From Paractinoplanes maris (GTDB taxonomy: Bacteria > Actinomycetota > Actinomycetes > Mycobacteriales > Micromonosporaceae), in assembly GCF_023544465.1 (NCBI RefSeq), contig NZ_JALPVL010000003.1:558001-622000 (forward strand): a DNA stretch of 64,000 bases, given 5' to 3'. The notes under the pieces were generated by a model. It made no database searches and was not told the origin of the DNA. It worked only from the letters and a program-made list of their open reading frames with translations. Below, in pieces: positions 41,467 through 51,406 of this stretch (positions are counted from its first letter, which is position 1; every line of letters starts with the position of its first letter). Position numbers and translations under genes: made by a program.

Positions 41467-44466
41467 CTAGGCGATGCGGCGCAGGGTTCGGCGGCCGGCC
41501 AGGATGGCGGCGCCGGCCAGGAGGGCGGTGGCGGCCACGGCGGTCAGGAGCAGGGTGAGCGGGCGGGGCCAGGCGGCCAAGGGCAGGGCGGGTGGGTCGA
41601 GGCCGGCCAGGGGCAGCGCCCAGCCGGTCAGCCACCAGCCCAGGACGGAGACGCCCATGCCGGCCACCACCGCGGCCACGACCAGCACCGGATAGGTCCA
41701 CAGGGTCGCCTGGCGCAGGGCCGAGCGGGTCAGGCCCTGGCTCCGCAGGGCGGAGAGGTCCTCGACCCGGCGGTCGCGGTCGACGGCGGCCGCGAGGACC
41801 AGCGCGCCCGCGGCCAGGGCGGTGGCCAGGGCGGCGACGATCACATAGAACCACAGGGCGACCGCGGGGCCTTGGGTGTCGAGCCGGGCCCGCACGTCGG
41901 CCGCGGTGACGTCGGCCGTCACGGTGACGCCGTGGGAGGTCAGGCGGTCGATCACGTCGCCGGGGGCCCGGTCGTTCAGCCAGACCATCGCGTTGCTGCT
42001 GGCCGCGCCGTCGGTGGCCACGCGGTCGGCGTAGTCGAGGTCGGTCAGCACCGCCGGGGAGCCGGCGCCGGGCACGGCGGGGATGGCCACCCGTACGGTC
42101 ACCGGGGTCGCCCGGGCGTCCAGGCCCGCCACCGACGGCGGGTCCGGGAGGCCGGCCACCGCCACCGGCAACGGGTACGGCGCCGACGCCGGCTGCACGA
42201 ACATGCCGGACGGCAACCCGTTGAGTGACGTCACCTCGATCTCGAGGCCGTCGGGGGACGCGCCGATCCGGCCGCCCTCCGACGCCCGCCACGGCGCCGG
42301 GTCGTTGAGGACGTCCGACGGGACGCCGTTGATGCTGTGCACGACCAGGACGCCGGCCACGTCCAGCGTGCCCTGGCCGCCGACTATCCGCAGCGAGTTG
42401 AGGGTGCAGCCCCGGGCGCAGCCTGACGTGCTCTGCTCGTACGTGTGCCGGCCGTTGCGCAGCACGCCGAGCTCGGCCATCTCGTCGTTCCCGCCGTCGC
42501 GGGGTGACAGCACCGCGGTCACCGCCACCGCCTTGCCCGCCGGGAACCGCGCCGAGATGTCGAACGTGACCTCGGCCCCGTCCACGTCGACCGGTGGCGC
42601 GGCCCCGGGGTGCAGCTGCCGGGCGACGTCCCCGGCCGACGGGCCGGTCGACGGCCAGGCCGCCACCGCGGCCAGCCGGGTGGTGTCGACGCCGACCACC
42701 GTGGGAGCACCGGGATCGGCCGGGAACCGCACCGCGGCCATCGCGAACGAGCCTTGTGGGTCGGCCGCGCGGACCGCGGCCAGCAGGTTCTGCCGGCCGG
42801 TGGGGGCCAGCTCCAGCACCCGGGTGGCGCCGGTGCCGAGGACGGCCTCGGCGCCCCGGCCGCGGGCGGCCACGTCGACCGCCGCGGCCGCGTAGCCGAT
42901 CACCGCCACCGCCGCGGTGAGCAGCGCGAACAGCCGTACCGCGCCGGGGCGGCGGGACAGCTGCAGGCCGGCCAGCGCGACCCCCAGCCGGCCGCGCCGC
43001 AGGGCCCGGCGGGCCAGCACCGTGACGAGCGGGATCAGCAGCCGCGCGGCGACCAGCGAGCCGGCCACCAGCACGAGCGCCGCCGCGGCGGTCCCCACTC
43101 CGCGCAGCGACGAGGACAGCTGCACGACGGCCACCACGGCCAGGACGACCACGACCAGTTCGACGGCGATCGCCCGTGCGCTGTTGGGCACCGACGGTGC
43201 CCGGCGCAGCAGTTCGGCGACCGGGGTGGCCACCTGACGCCGCTCGGCCAGCAACGCGGTCAGCACCGCCGCCGCGGCCGCGACCGGCGCCCAGCGCAGC
43301 GAGTCGAGACCCGGGTCGGCTCCGACGCCGGGGAAGCGGTAGGCGGCGAACCCGTTGACCAGCAGCTGCCCGGCCAGGCAGCCGGCCAGCGCGCCGAGCA
43401 GGATCGCCACCACGTTCTCGCCGGTGGCCAGCCACCAGCGCTGGCCCCAGCGGGCGCCGCGCAGCGCCACGACGGCGAGCTCGGGCCGGCGGCCCTCGGT
43501 GCCGTAGCCGACCGCCAGGAAGATGGTCAGGCAGGCCAGCAGCACCAGCGCCACGGCCAGCACCGGCACGATCCGGTGCCCGGCGGCGCGGCCCGAGTCG
43601 ATCCGCGCCAGCAGGCCGGGCAACTCGCTGCGCAACTCGACGCCGCCGCCGAGCGAGGTCACCCCGGTCTGCACGGCGGCCAGGCCGGAGCGTACGGCGG
43701 GAAGTTTGTCGACGGCCAGCGCGCCCGCCGTCGGGAACGCGTCAAGTCCGGCGTCGACACCGCCGTGGTCCATCGCGTCCACCGTGGCGCTGGTGACGAA
43801 AGTGGGCTGCTCGGCCCCGGCCGGCAGGTCGGCGGAGCGCGGGAAGAAGCCGCGGGATCCCCAGTAGACGTCGTCGGGGTCGGGCACCTGATAGAGGCCG
43901 GTGACCAGGAACCGCTTGGGCGTGCCGTTGGACGCGTAGAACGACGGCTCGCCGCGCGGCACGATGCGGACCGCGAAGGACAGCTGGACGGAGTCGCCCG
44001 GAGCGAGCTTCAGGCGCCGGGCGGTCGCCTCGGGCAGGACGATGTCGGACTCGCCGACCAGGCACCGGCCCGCCACCATCGTCAGGTAGGCGCACACGTC
44101 CTGCCGATAGGCGAAGCGGGTGGCGTACGCGATCGAGGGCTCGAGGCCGATGGTGGAGTACTCGGCCGAATACACGTATCGGTAACCGGGCAGGCCGAGC
44201 AGCAGGTCTCCGCTGCGCTCCAGGTCGGGGCCGGTCGGGTCGGCGCCCGCCTGCTCCTTGCGGGGGTCGGACTGGTAGGCGCGGATGTCCAGGGACAGCT
44301 CGCGCGGGGTGGCCGTCTCGACCTGACCGGCGGCCACGGCCCGGTCGGCCGCGCGCAGATAGGCCGGAGCGGCCACGGCGGCGGTGACGCCGAAGAGCGC
44401 CAGCAGGGCCACGGTGAGCGCCTGCCCGCGGCGGGCCCACACCATGGCCAGCACCAGGCCGATCAC
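41467..44466 (-). CDS. FtsX-like ABC transporter permease (second of pair)
   Basis: A 999-residue permease with GTG 44466 overlapping the stop of its partner (GTGA). TM1 is IGLVLAMVWARRGQALTVALLALF. A large extracytoplasmic domain carries FVTSATVDAMDHGGVDAG; the first FtsX block is IVPVLAVALVLLACLTIFLAVGYGTEGRRPELAVVALRGA; a middle group of TMs and a second extracytoplasmic domain follow; the second FtsX block is VIVAALATALAAGALVLAAAVDRDRRVEDLSALRSQGL, ending ILAGRRTLRRIA. Two FtsX domains fused in one chain is the type seen in MacB/LolC-like permeases without core nucleotide domain. An ATPase is required but none is adjacent. Confidence 0.85.
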   Translation of the reverse strand: MIGLVLAMVWARRGQALTVALLALFGVTAAVAAPAYLRAADRAVAAGQVETATPRELSLDIRAYQSDPRKEQAGADPTGPDLERSGDLLLGLPGYRYVYSAEYSTIGLEPSIAYATRFAYRQDVCAYLTMVAGRCLVGESDIVLPEATARRLKLAPGDSVQLSFAVRIVPRGEPSFYASNGTPKRFLVTGLYQVPDPDDVYWGSRGFFPRSADLPAGAEQPTFVTSATVDAMDHGGVDAGLDAFPTAGALAVDKLPAVRSGLAAVQTGVTSLGGGVELRSELPGLLARIDSGRAAGHRIVPVLAVALVLLACLTIFLAVGYGTEGRRPELAVVALRGARWGQRWWLATGENVVAILLGALAGCLAGQLLVNGFAAYRFPGVGADPGLDSLRWAPVAAAAAVLTALLAERRQVATPVAELLRRAPSVPNSARAIAVELVVVVLAVVAVVQLSSSLRGVGTAAAALVLVAGSLVAARLLIPLVTVLARRALRRGRLGVALAGLQLSRRPGAVRLFALLTAAVAVIGYAAAAVDVAARGRGAEAVLGTGATRVLELAPTGRQNLLAAVRAADPQGSFAMAAVRFPADPGAPTVVGVDTTRLAAVAAWPSTGPSAGDVARQLHPGAAPPVDVDGAEVTFDISARFPAGKAVAVTAVLSPRDGGNDEMAELGVLRNGRHTYEQSTSGCARGCTLNSLRIVGGQGTLDVAGVLVVHSINGVPSDVLNDPAPWRASEGGRIGASPDGLEIEVTSLNGLPSGMFVQPASAPYPLPVAVAGLPDPPSVAGLDARATPVTVRVAIPAVPGAGSPAVLTDLDYADRVATDGAASSNAMVWLNDRAPGDVIDRLTSHGVTVTADVTAADVRARLDTQGPAVALWFYVIVAALATALAAGALVLAAAVDRDRRVEDLSALRSQGLTRSALRQATLWTYPVLVVAAVVAGMGVSVLGWWLTGWALPLAGLDPPALPLAAWPRPLTLLLTAVAATALLAGAAILAGRRTLRRIA

Positions 44467-47402
44467 GAGAGCTCCCCGCTCAGGCGCCGGGCCGACAGCC
44501 ACGTCGTCAGGCCGAGCACGACCAGGACGACCGCGGCGGCGACGGCCAGGGCCGGCGGCCCCAGCGCGCCCGGGGGCGGGATGACGCCCCAGCCGTCCGG
44601 GAACGGCGGCGCGGTGACCCCGGCGATCGGCCGGGCGATCAGGGCGGCGGCCAGCCCGCCGAGCAGGCCGGCCAGCGCCACCGAGCCCGCTCCGGCGTAC
44701 GCGGTGGTCAGCGCGACCGAGCGGGGCAGGCCCTGGTGGCGCAGCGCGCGCAGATATTCGAGCTGTGGCTCGCGATCGACGGCGGCCGCCACCGCCAGCA
44801 GGGCCGCCGCGATCAGGGCGGCGATGGCCGCGCCGAACAGGCCGAACGGGGCGGTCACGACGGAGCTGTCGGCGGCCAGCTCGGCCACCCGGGCGGTGGC
44901 GGTGCGGTCGTCGAGCACCGGCAGGCCGATCGCGTCGACGACCGGGGCGGGCGCGTCGCGGGTCAGCCACACCTGCAGGGTGCCGCCCTGGTCGCTGTCG
45001 CCGGCGATACGGCGCGAGGCGTCCAGGTCGGTCAGCACGGCGCCGGCGCCGATCACCGGCAGCACCTGGGCGACGGCCGCGACGCGTACGGGGGTGGCCG
45101 CGTCACCGAAGCGGCCCAGCGCCGCGTCCTCGAAGTCCCAGTTGGCCGGCGGCGGCCCGGACAGCACGACCGGCAGGGGCAGCGGCGAGTCGATCACCGC
45201 CACCTTGGTGCCGCCGGCCGGGGCGGTGTTCAGGGTGAGGCCGCCGGGACCGGTGGCGATGCGGACGGCCGCGGTGCTGAAGTCGCCGCGCCAGTGGTCG
45301 ACGTCGCCGAGCCCGGCCGCGTCGAGCACCGAGCCGGACGGGTTCTGCTGGGTGAGCGAGCGGATGGTGACCGAGCCGGCGTCCGAGCCCTCGGGGGTGA
45401 ACAGCTCCCACCCGACCAGCCGGCAGCCGGGCGCGACGGCACAGGCGGGCACGGCGGCCGAGACCGACTGCGCGCCCCGGCGGATGCCCTTGAACTCCAC
45501 CCGGATGCCCTCGCCGGTGCCCTCGTGCTGCAGGATCGCGCCGAGCAGAGTGGTGGTGCGCCGCTGACTGGTCACCGCCACGGTCACCCGGTTGCCGGTG
45601 ACGAGCGGGAGCAGCGCCGGCGCCCGCGACGACAACGCGTCGATCGGGCCGTATTCGGGACGCCAGGTCGCCACCGCGGCGAGACGGCTGCTGTCCACGG
45701 CCAGCACCGGCGGGCTGCCGCCCCGGTCGACGACGACGGCCATCGCGTAGCGGCCGGCCGGATCGGCCCGGCGCACGGCCGAGAGCAGCTCGGTGCGCGA
45801 CGCCGCCGAGACGGTCAGCACCCGGGCCGCGCCCAGCTCGACGTCGGCCCGCTCGGCCCGCTCGGTGCGGCCCGCCGCGAAGCCGCCCAGGGTCAGCGCC
45901 ATCAGCGCCACCGCCACGACCACCAGGGCGAACACCCGGTCGGTGCCGGGCTGGCGAGAGACCCGTACGGCGGTCAGCCCGAGCCGCACCCGGCCGGCGC
46001 GCAGCGCCACCGCGCCCACCCGGTCGGCCACCCGGCGCAGCACCCGGGCCAGCAACAGGCCGACGGCCAGCGCGACCAGCGCGGGCGCCACGATGCCGAG
46101 CCCGCTGCCGCCGGCCCGGGTCTGATAGACCGCACCGGCGGCCAGCGCGATCAGGGCCAGGTCGACGACGCCGGACCGCCAGTCACGCCGGGCCGACGGC
46201 ACCCGCCGCAGCAGGGCCGCGACCGGGGCGCGCTGCTGCAGCGCGTCGACCGCGAGCAGGACGAGCAACGCGACGCCGAGCAGGACGACGACCAGACCGG
46301 CGGACAGCAGCAGGGCGGTCCACAGCTCGACCCGGACCGGAAGGCCGCGACCCAGCGGCCAGGCGATCAGGAAGCCGGCCACCCAGCCCACCAGGCCGCC
46401 ACCGGCCAGCGGCAGCAGGTGCTGCCCGCCGGCCAGGCGCAGGATGCCGCGGGCGGTGCTGCCGCGCAGCTTGAGCAGTCCGGCGTCGGCGCGCCGCTCC
46501 CGGCCGGTGTAGCGACCGGCCAGGCCGACGGCGAACCAGGCGAGGACGGCGACCAGCCCCAGCGCGACGGCCACGCCCCGGGCCACGGCGATGCGCTCCG
46601 CGCGCACCCGGTCGACCAGCTTGCCGGTGGGGGCGATCAGCTCGAGCTGCTGCCCGGCGAAGCGGGGGGCGGCGTGGTTGACGAGCCCGTTCAGGTCGTA
46701 CGCCCCGTCGCCGCGCAGCAACGGCAGCGGGACCTCGACGTCCCAGGCGTGGATCCGCCGGGTCACCGCCGGATCGCGGAAGGTGTCGAGCGAGGTGAAC
46801 AGCGGATCGAGCGAGCCCTGGGCCCTAAACAGCTTGTCGCTCCAATAGGGACCGCCCGGATCGGCGGGCTGATAGACGGCGGCCACGCGGAACGTCAGCG
46901 GGGGCAGTGACGTGGCGGCCCGCACCCGGAACGTGTCGCCGGGCCCGAGTTTCAGGCGGTTCGCGCTGTCAGCGCTGATCGCGGCCTCGTCGGCGGCCGC
47001 CGGGCAGGTGCCGGTGAGCCGGACGTGCTCGCAGAACCCGTCGCGGTAGGCGATCGGCATGCCGGTCGACGCCCCGCCTTTTCCCGGGTAGAGATAGGTG
47101 CCGCCGGCCACCGCGCCGAGCACGGGGGTGGCGCCGGGAACGGGCAGCAGGCCGCGGGCGGTCGCCCCGAAGGCGTCGAGGGCGCCGCGCGGGTCGTCCG
47201 TGCTCTCGCCGGCCTGGCGGGCCAGGATGACGCGTTCCTCGACCGGTGCCGAGGTCACCTCGTTGCCGGCCGAGCGGGACGACACGGTCAGTCCGTACCA
47301 CGCCGCGCAGCTGCCGGCCGTCGCCAGCAGCGCCGCGAGCACGGCGACGAGCAGCGCCGGGCCGGCGCGCCGGCGGACAGCGCCCAAGGCGATGTAGTAC
47401 AT
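44463..47402 (-). CDS. FtsX-like ABC transporter permease (first of pair)
   Basis: A 979-residue paralogue-like partner: N-terminal MYYIALGAVRRRAGPALLVAVLAALLATAG, a long extracytoplasmic part (AISADSANRLKLGPGDTFRVRAATSLPPLTFRVAAVYQ), LAGRYTGRERRADAGLLKLRGSTARGILRL with TMs, a second extracytoplasmic part, then AAIAALIAAALLAVAAAVDREPQLEYLRALRHQGL and a final helix (ALAVAAAVVLVVLGLTTWLSARRLSGELS). ATG 47402 is preceded by GGGGGAACGGGAACGG. Both proteins likely form one membrane complex with an ATPase elsewhere. Confidence 0.85.
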   Translation of the reverse strand: MYYIALGAVRRRAGPALLVAVLAALLATAGSCAAWYGLTVSSRSAGNEVTSAPVEERVILARQAGESTDDPRGALDAFGATARGLLPVPGATPVLGAVAGGTYLYPGKGGASTGMPIAYRDGFCEHVRLTGTCPAAADEAAISADSANRLKLGPGDTFRVRAATSLPPLTFRVAAVYQPADPGGPYWSDKLFRAQGSLDPLFTSLDTFRDPAVTRRIHAWDVEVPLPLLRGDGAYDLNGLVNHAAPRFAGQQLELIAPTGKLVDRVRAERIAVARGVAVALGLVAVLAWFAVGLAGRYTGRERRADAGLLKLRGSTARGILRLAGGQHLLPLAGGGLVGWVAGFLIAWPLGRGLPVRVELWTALLLSAGLVVVLLGVALLVLLAVDALQQRAPVAALLRRVPSARRDWRSGVVDLALIALAAGAVYQTRAGGSGLGIVAPALVALAVGLLLARVLRRVADRVGAVALRAGRVRLGLTAVRVSRQPGTDRVFALVVVAVALMALTLGGFAAGRTERAERADVELGAARVLTVSAASRTELLSAVRRADPAGRYAMAVVVDRGGSPPVLAVDSSRLAAVATWRPEYGPIDALSSRAPALLPLVTGNRVTVAVTSQRRTTTLLGAILQHEGTGEGIRVEFKGIRRGAQSVSAAVPACAVAPGCRLVGWELFTPEGSDAGSVTIRSLTQQNPSGSVLDAAGLGDVDHWRGDFSTAAVRIATGPGGLTLNTAPAGGTKVAVIDSPLPLPVVLSGPPPANWDFEDAALGRFGDAATPVRVAAVAQVLPVIGAGAVLTDLDASRRIAGDSDQGGTLQVWLTRDAPAPVVDAIGLPVLDDRTATARVAELAADSSVVTAPFGLFGAAIAALIAAALLAVAAAVDREPQLEYLRALRHQGLPRSVALTTAYAGAGSVALAGLLGGLAAALIARPIAGVTAPPFPDGWGVIPPPGALGPPALAVAAAVVLVVLGLTTWLSARRLSGELS

Positions 47403-47487
47403 CCGTTCCCGTTCCCCCGTTTGTTCAGTACCCGGACACTCTCGTACCGCCGGTCGCTTTTGCCAAGCGTCGATTAGGTTGAGGTCC

Positions 47488-48357
47488 ATGAGCGTACGTT
47501 TCGGGGTGTTCGTGCCCCAGGGCTGGAAGATGGACCTGGTCGAGATCGCCGACCCGGTCGAGCAGTACGAGGCGATGACCCAGGTCGCGCGGGTGGCCGA
47601 CGCCGGCCCGTGGGATGCCGTCTGGCTCTACGACCACTTCCACACCGTGCCCGAGCCCACCGACAACTCGGTCTTCGAGTGCTGGACGGCCACCTCGACG
47701 CTGGCCCGCGACACCAGCCGGGTGCGGATCGGCCAGATGGTCGGCTGCAACGGCTACCGCCAGCCCTCCCTCTACGCCAAGATCGCGTCGACCGTCGACG
47801 TGGCCTCGAACGGCCGGCTCATCGCCGGGCTCGGCGCCGGCTGGTACGAGCACGAGTGGAAGGCGTACGGCTACGAGTGGAAGGACGTGCCGCAGCGGAT
47901 GGGCGAGTTCCGCGAGGCCGTCGAGATCATCCATCGGATGTGGACCGAGGACCGCCCGGTCTTCCAGGGCAAGCACTACTCGATCGACGCCCCGATCAAC
48001 CAGCCGCGGCGGCGCCCGCAGTTCTGGCTGGGCGGAGGCGGCGAGAAGGTGACGCTCAAGCTGGTCGCGCAGTACGCCGACGGCTGCAACGTCGGCGGCG
48101 GCAACCCCGAGGTGGTCGCGCACAAGCTGGCCGTGCTCCGCGAGCACTGTGACCGGCTGGGACGTGACTTCGACGCCATCACCAAGTCGACGACGATCGA
48201 GATCGACCTCGCCGAGTCCACGGCCGACACGATCGCCCGGGTCCAGCAGGTCGTCGACGCGGGAGCCGACTACGTCATCTTCTACATCCCGCGGGTCGCC
48301 TACGACCACGCTCCCCTGCACCGCCTGGCCGAGGAGCTCGTCCCGCAGTTCCGCTGA
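47488..48357 (+). CDS. LLM-class F420-dependent oxidoreductase
   Basis: A 289-residue luciferase-like enzyme: FGVFVPQGWKMDL, WDAVWLYDHFHTV, RVRIGQMVGCNGYRQPSLYAKIASTVDVASNGRLIAGLGAGWYEHEWKAYGYEW and PQFWLGGGGEKVTLKLVAQYADGCN. These are the F420-binding blocks of the actinobacterial group. ATG 47488 is chosen over the TTG at 47479. The divergent gene is the first permease (85 bp between starts). Substrate unknown. Confidence 0.88.
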   Translation: MSVRFGVFVPQGWKMDLVEIADPVEQYEAMTQVARVADAGPWDAVWLYDHFHTVPEPTDNSVFECWTATSTLARDTSRVRIGQMVGCNGYRQPSLYAKIASTVDVASNGRLIAGLGAGWYEHEWKAYGYEWKDVPQRMGEFREAVEIIHRMWTEDRPVFQGKHYSIDAPINQPRRRPQFWLGGGGEKVTLKLVAQYADGCNVGGGNPEVVAHKLAVLREHCDRLGRDFDAITKSTTIEIDLAESTADTIARVQQVVDAGADYVIFYIPRVAYDHAPLHRLAEELVPQFR

Positions 48358-48360
48358 CGG

Positions 48361-48912
48361 TCACCCGGGGTTGGGCGTCTGCTTGGTCAGCAGGCGGCGG
48401 TTGTCGTCGCCCGAGGTGATGGCGAGCGCCCACCCCTTCACCGACGACACCAGCTTGGCCGAGGTGATAGTCGTGCCTTGGGTCGTGCTGGGGCAGGGCT
48501 GGCCGGCCGCGGGCGGCACTGTGGTGCCCGAGATGCCGAAGCGGGGGCCGGTCAGCCAGAACCCGGCCACTTTGCCCGCGTAGCCCGCGGCTCCGCGCGC
48601 GTTGTTCTGCACGGTCGCGTCACGCAGCTCGTAGCGCCCGAACTCGCGGTAGTGCACCACCGGGAACGCCTTCTTGCCGCAGGCGACCGTGTAGGTGTCG
48701 TTGGTCCAGAAGTCGTGGTCGAAGACCAGCCCGGACGCCTTCGCCGCGAGCGTCGCGTCCGTCCAGCCGAAGGCCTTGAGCACGTCGCCCCGGCCGACGT
48801 AGCCCTTCATCGTCCGGGGGTCGTAGGTCACCGCCGCGGAGGCCGGGGCGGCGGCCCCGACGACGGCGGCGAGGGCCGCGCCGGCGGTGGCGAGACGGAG
48901 AAGTGCGTTCAT
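48361..48912 (-). CDS. Secreted protein of unknown function
   Basis: A 183-residue exported protein: signal MNALLRLATAGAALAAVVGAAAPASA, then a 155-residue domain (TYDPRTMKGYVGRGDVLKAFGWTDATLAAKASGLVFDHDFWTND, YTVACGKKAFPVVHYREFGRYELRDATVQN, GYAGKVAGFWLTGPRFG). Two Cys may form one disulfide. Resembles small secreted proteins repeated in Streptomyces and Actinoplanes; no function. Convergent with the F420 enzyme (3 bp gap). Confidence 0.65.
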   Translation of the reverse strand: MNALLRLATAGAALAAVVGAAAPASAAVTYDPRTMKGYVGRGDVLKAFGWTDATLAAKASGLVFDHDFWTNDTYTVACGKKAFPVVHYREFGRYELRDATVQNNARGAAGYAGKVAGFWLTGPRFGISGTTVPPAAGQPCPSTTQGTTITSAKLVSSVKGWALAITSGDDNRRLLTKQTPNPG

Positions 48913-48958
48913 CTGGGACTCCTGGGCTGCGGGTATCAACCGGAACTAACGATCATGG

Positions 48959-49882
48959 TCAGTCGGGGATGCGGGCCTGCCGGTCGGTGATGGCGTGCAG
49001 GAAGGCGTGGTAGCCGCCGGCGGTCCGCAGCAGGCTCATCTCGACCGGCAGCTCGGCGCCGTACCGGTTGCGGGCGACCAGTTCGACCCGCTCGCCGACC
49101 AGGGTCGAGACGCCGCCGGTGTGCATGCGGGCGATCCCGGCCGCGTGCGCGGCCACGAAACGCTCGGGAATGATCAGATCGGCCACCGGGCGCCCGACGG
49201 CCTCGGTCGCGCGGTGGCCGAACATGCGCTCGGCCGCCTTGTTCCAGCCGGTCACCACGCCGTAGGCGTCGACCGACATGTGCGCGTCAGGCGCGTTCTC
49301 GAGCATGTCGTGCAGCCGGAGGACAGTGGCCGTCAGCTCGTGCTCACGGGCCCGCAGGTCGATCTCGGTTCCGGCCGCGGCGGCCAGGTCCTCGATCAGC
49401 AGCAGCTCGCGCGGTTCCCAGTCGCGGGGCCGGTCGTCGACCACGCCGAACGTGCCCAGCGGGTAGCCGTCGTGGCTGCGGACCGGGAAGCCCGCGTACG
49501 CGACAAGGCCGGCGGGGTACCCGGCCACCCGCTCGTCACAGCGGGCGTCGCAGACCAGCAACGGTGCGTCGGTGTCCACCACGACCGGGCAGGGCGTGCG
49601 CTCGGGGACCGGGCCGGACTGCCCGGCGAGCACCCGCCGATCGGCTCCGACCAGGGACACGAGGGCCGAGGAGGTCCGCAGCTGGTGGGCGGCGGCCCGG
49701 GCCAGGCGGTCGAGAGACGGGTACGGCGTCCCGCCGAGCATCCCGGTGTCGCGCAGGCGCCGCAGGCGGACGGCGTCGCTCAGCCGGCCGTCCGCACCGG
49801 TCACGCCCGCTGTCGGCCCCACTCTCTCCGCTTCGGCCGAGCCCGCCCGGGACTGAGCCGGAAAACGGAAGACGTCGTTCAA
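48959..49882 (-). CDS. GAF-PAS sensory protein without output domain
   Basis: A 307-residue cytosolic sensor. Residues 45-185 form a GAF domain (YPSLDRLARAAAHQLRTSSALVSLVGADRRVLAGQSG, APLLVCDARCDERVAGYPAGLVAYAGFPVRSHDGYPLGTFGVVDDRPRDW). Residues 190-300 are a PAS domain (LHDMLENAPDAHMSVDAYGVVTGWNKAAERMFGHRATEAVGRPVADLII, VERVELVARNRYGAELPVEMSL-like end). No kinase, cyclase or HTH follows; it may signal through a partner. The start is TTG 49882, poorly supported; a later start is possible. Confidence 0.75.
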   Translation of the reverse strand: MNDVFRFPAQSRAGSAEAERVGPTAGVTGADGRLSDAVRLRRLRDTGMLGGTPYPSLDRLARAAAHQLRTSSALVSLVGADRRVLAGQSGPVPERTPCPVVVDTDAPLLVCDARCDERVAGYPAGLVAYAGFPVRSHDGYPLGTFGVVDDRPRDWEPRELLLIEDLAAAAGTEIDLRAREHELTATVLRLHDMLENAPDAHMSVDAYGVVTGWNKAAERMFGHRATEAVGRPVADLIIPERFVAAHAAGIARMHTGGVSTLVGERVELVARNRYGAELPVEMSLLRTAGGYHAFLHAITDRQARIPD

Positions 49883-49953
49883 CCCTCTTGTCAGCTACGG
49901 AATCAGTGGGAGGATGGCTGCCAAACAATGGAGATCCTGCGTCTGGAGATCGC

Positions 49954-51384
49954 GTGACCGCCAAGAAAGTGCTGCACAACTTCATCGGTGGCGCCCCGGC
50001 CGCGCCCGCCGAGGGACGCTACGAGGACCTGCTCGACCCGGCCACCGGCGAGGTGTTCGCCTCCGCCCCGGTTTCCGGCAAGCCCGACGTCGACAAGGCG
50101 ATGGCGGCGGCCTCCACGGCGTTCGAGAGCTGGCGCAACACCACGCCCAGCGAGCGGCAGCAGGCCCTGCTGAAGTTCGCCGACGCGGTCGAGGCGCGGG
50201 CCGGCGAGCTGGTCAAGGCGGAATCGCAGAACACCGGCAAGCCGCTGGGCCTGACCGCCAGTGAGGAGCTGCCGCCGGCGATCGACCAGATCCGGTTCTT
50301 CGCGGGGGCCGCCCGGCTGCTCGAGGGCCGCTCGGCCGGTCAATACATGCAGGGCTTCGAGAGCTATGTGCGGCGCGAGCCGATCGGCGTGTGCGCGCAG
50401 GTCACGCCGTGGAACTACCCGCTCATGATGGCGGTCTGGAAGATCGCACCGGCCCTCGCGGCCGGCAACACGGTGGTCCTCAAGCCGTCCGACACCACCC
50501 CGGTCACCACGGTCATGCTGGCCGAGATCGCGGCCGAGTTCCTGCCCGCCGGTGTGTTCAACGTGGTCGTCGGCGACCGGGACACCGGCCGGGCCCTGGT
50601 CACCCACAAGACCCCGCAGATGGTGTCGATCACCGGCTCGGTCCGGGCGGGCATGGAGGTGGCCTCGGCCGCCTCGGCCGACCTCAAGCGCACCCACCTC
50701 GAGCTGGGCGGCAAGGCGCCGGTGGTGGTCTTCGACGACGCCGACATCGCCGCCGCGGCCGCCTCGATCGCCGAGGCCGGCTACTTCAACGCGGGCCAGG
50801 ACTGCACCGCCGCCACCCGGGTGCTGGCCTCGCCGCGGGTCTACTCCGACTTCGTGGCCGCGCTGAGCGAGGCGGCCCGGGGCACCAAGACCGGCGCGGC
50901 CGACGACGAGGACGTGCTCTACGGCCCGCTCAACAGTGCCGGCCAGCTCGACAAGGTGTCCGGCTTCGTCGACCGCCTGCCCGACCACGCGTCGCTCGAC
51001 GCCGGTGGCGCGCGGGTCGGCGACCGGGGCTACTTCTACTCCCCCACGGTCGTCTCGGGCCTGCGCCAGACCGACGAGCTGATCCAGGACGAGGTGTTCG
51101 GCCCGGTCATCACGGTCCAGCAGTTCACCGACGAGGACGAGGCAGTCGCCTGGGCCAACGGCGTCGAGTACGGTCTGGCCTCCTCGGTCTGGACCAAGGA
51201 TCACGGCCGCGCCATGCGGATGACGCAGCGCCTCGACTTCGGCTGCGTGTGGGTCAACTGCCACATCCCGCTGGTGGCCGAGATGCCGCACGGCGGTTTC
51301 AAGCACTCCGGCCACGGCAAGGACCTCTCCGTCTACGGCCTGGAGGACTACACCCGGCTCAAGCACGTGATGCACGCTCTGTAG
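49954..51384 (+). CDS. Gamma-aminobutyraldehyde dehydrogenase-like aldehyde dehydrogenase
   Basis: A 476-residue ALDH from GTG 49954 with GGAG before it: QVTPWNYPLMMAVWKIAPALAAGNTVVLKPSDTTP (cofactor region), TGSVRAGMEV (coenzyme loop), LELGGKAPVVVFDDADI (Glu general base), NAGQDCTAATRVL (catalytic Cys), and WVNCHIPLVAEMPHGGFKHSGHGKDLSVYGLEDYTR. HSGHGKDLS and the Lys-Lys N terminus match the 4-aminobutanal dehydrogenase group of polyamine catabolism. Product would be GABA. The neighbouring Lrp, FAD oxidoreductase and saccharopine-type genes support amine catabolism. Confidence 0.85.
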   Translation: MTAKKVLHNFIGGAPAAPAEGRYEDLLDPATGEVFASAPVSGKPDVDKAMAAASTAFESWRNTTPSERQQALLKFADAVEARAGELVKAESQNTGKPLGLTASEELPPAIDQIRFFAGAARLLEGRSAGQYMQGFESYVRREPIGVCAQVTPWNYPLMMAVWKIAPALAAGNTVVLKPSDTTPVTTVMLAEIAAEFLPAGVFNVVVGDRDTGRALVTHKTPQMVSITGSVRAGMEVASAASADLKRTHLELGGKAPVVVFDDADIAAAAASIAEAGYFNAGQDCTAATRVLASPRVYSDFVAALSEAARGTKTGAADDEDVLYGPLNSAGQLDKVSGFVDRLPDHASLDAGGARVGDRGYFYSPTVVSGLRQTDELIQDEVFGPVITVQQFTDEDEAVAWANGVEYGLASSVWTKDHGRAMRMTQRLDFGCVWVNCHIPLVAEMPHGGFKHSGHGKDLSVYGLEDYTRLKHVMHAL

Positions 51385-51406
51385 ACGGCGTCGCTCCGCG
51401 CCGCGT

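Noticed and set aside
41305..42228. Long plus-strand frame over the permease end
   Set aside because: Gly/Gln-rich shadow of the minus-strand permease.
44736..46910. 724-codon plus-strand frame
   Set aside because: Antisense shadow of the first permease; amino-acid content (Gly, Gln, Arg, His) is typical of mirror frames in high-GC DNA.
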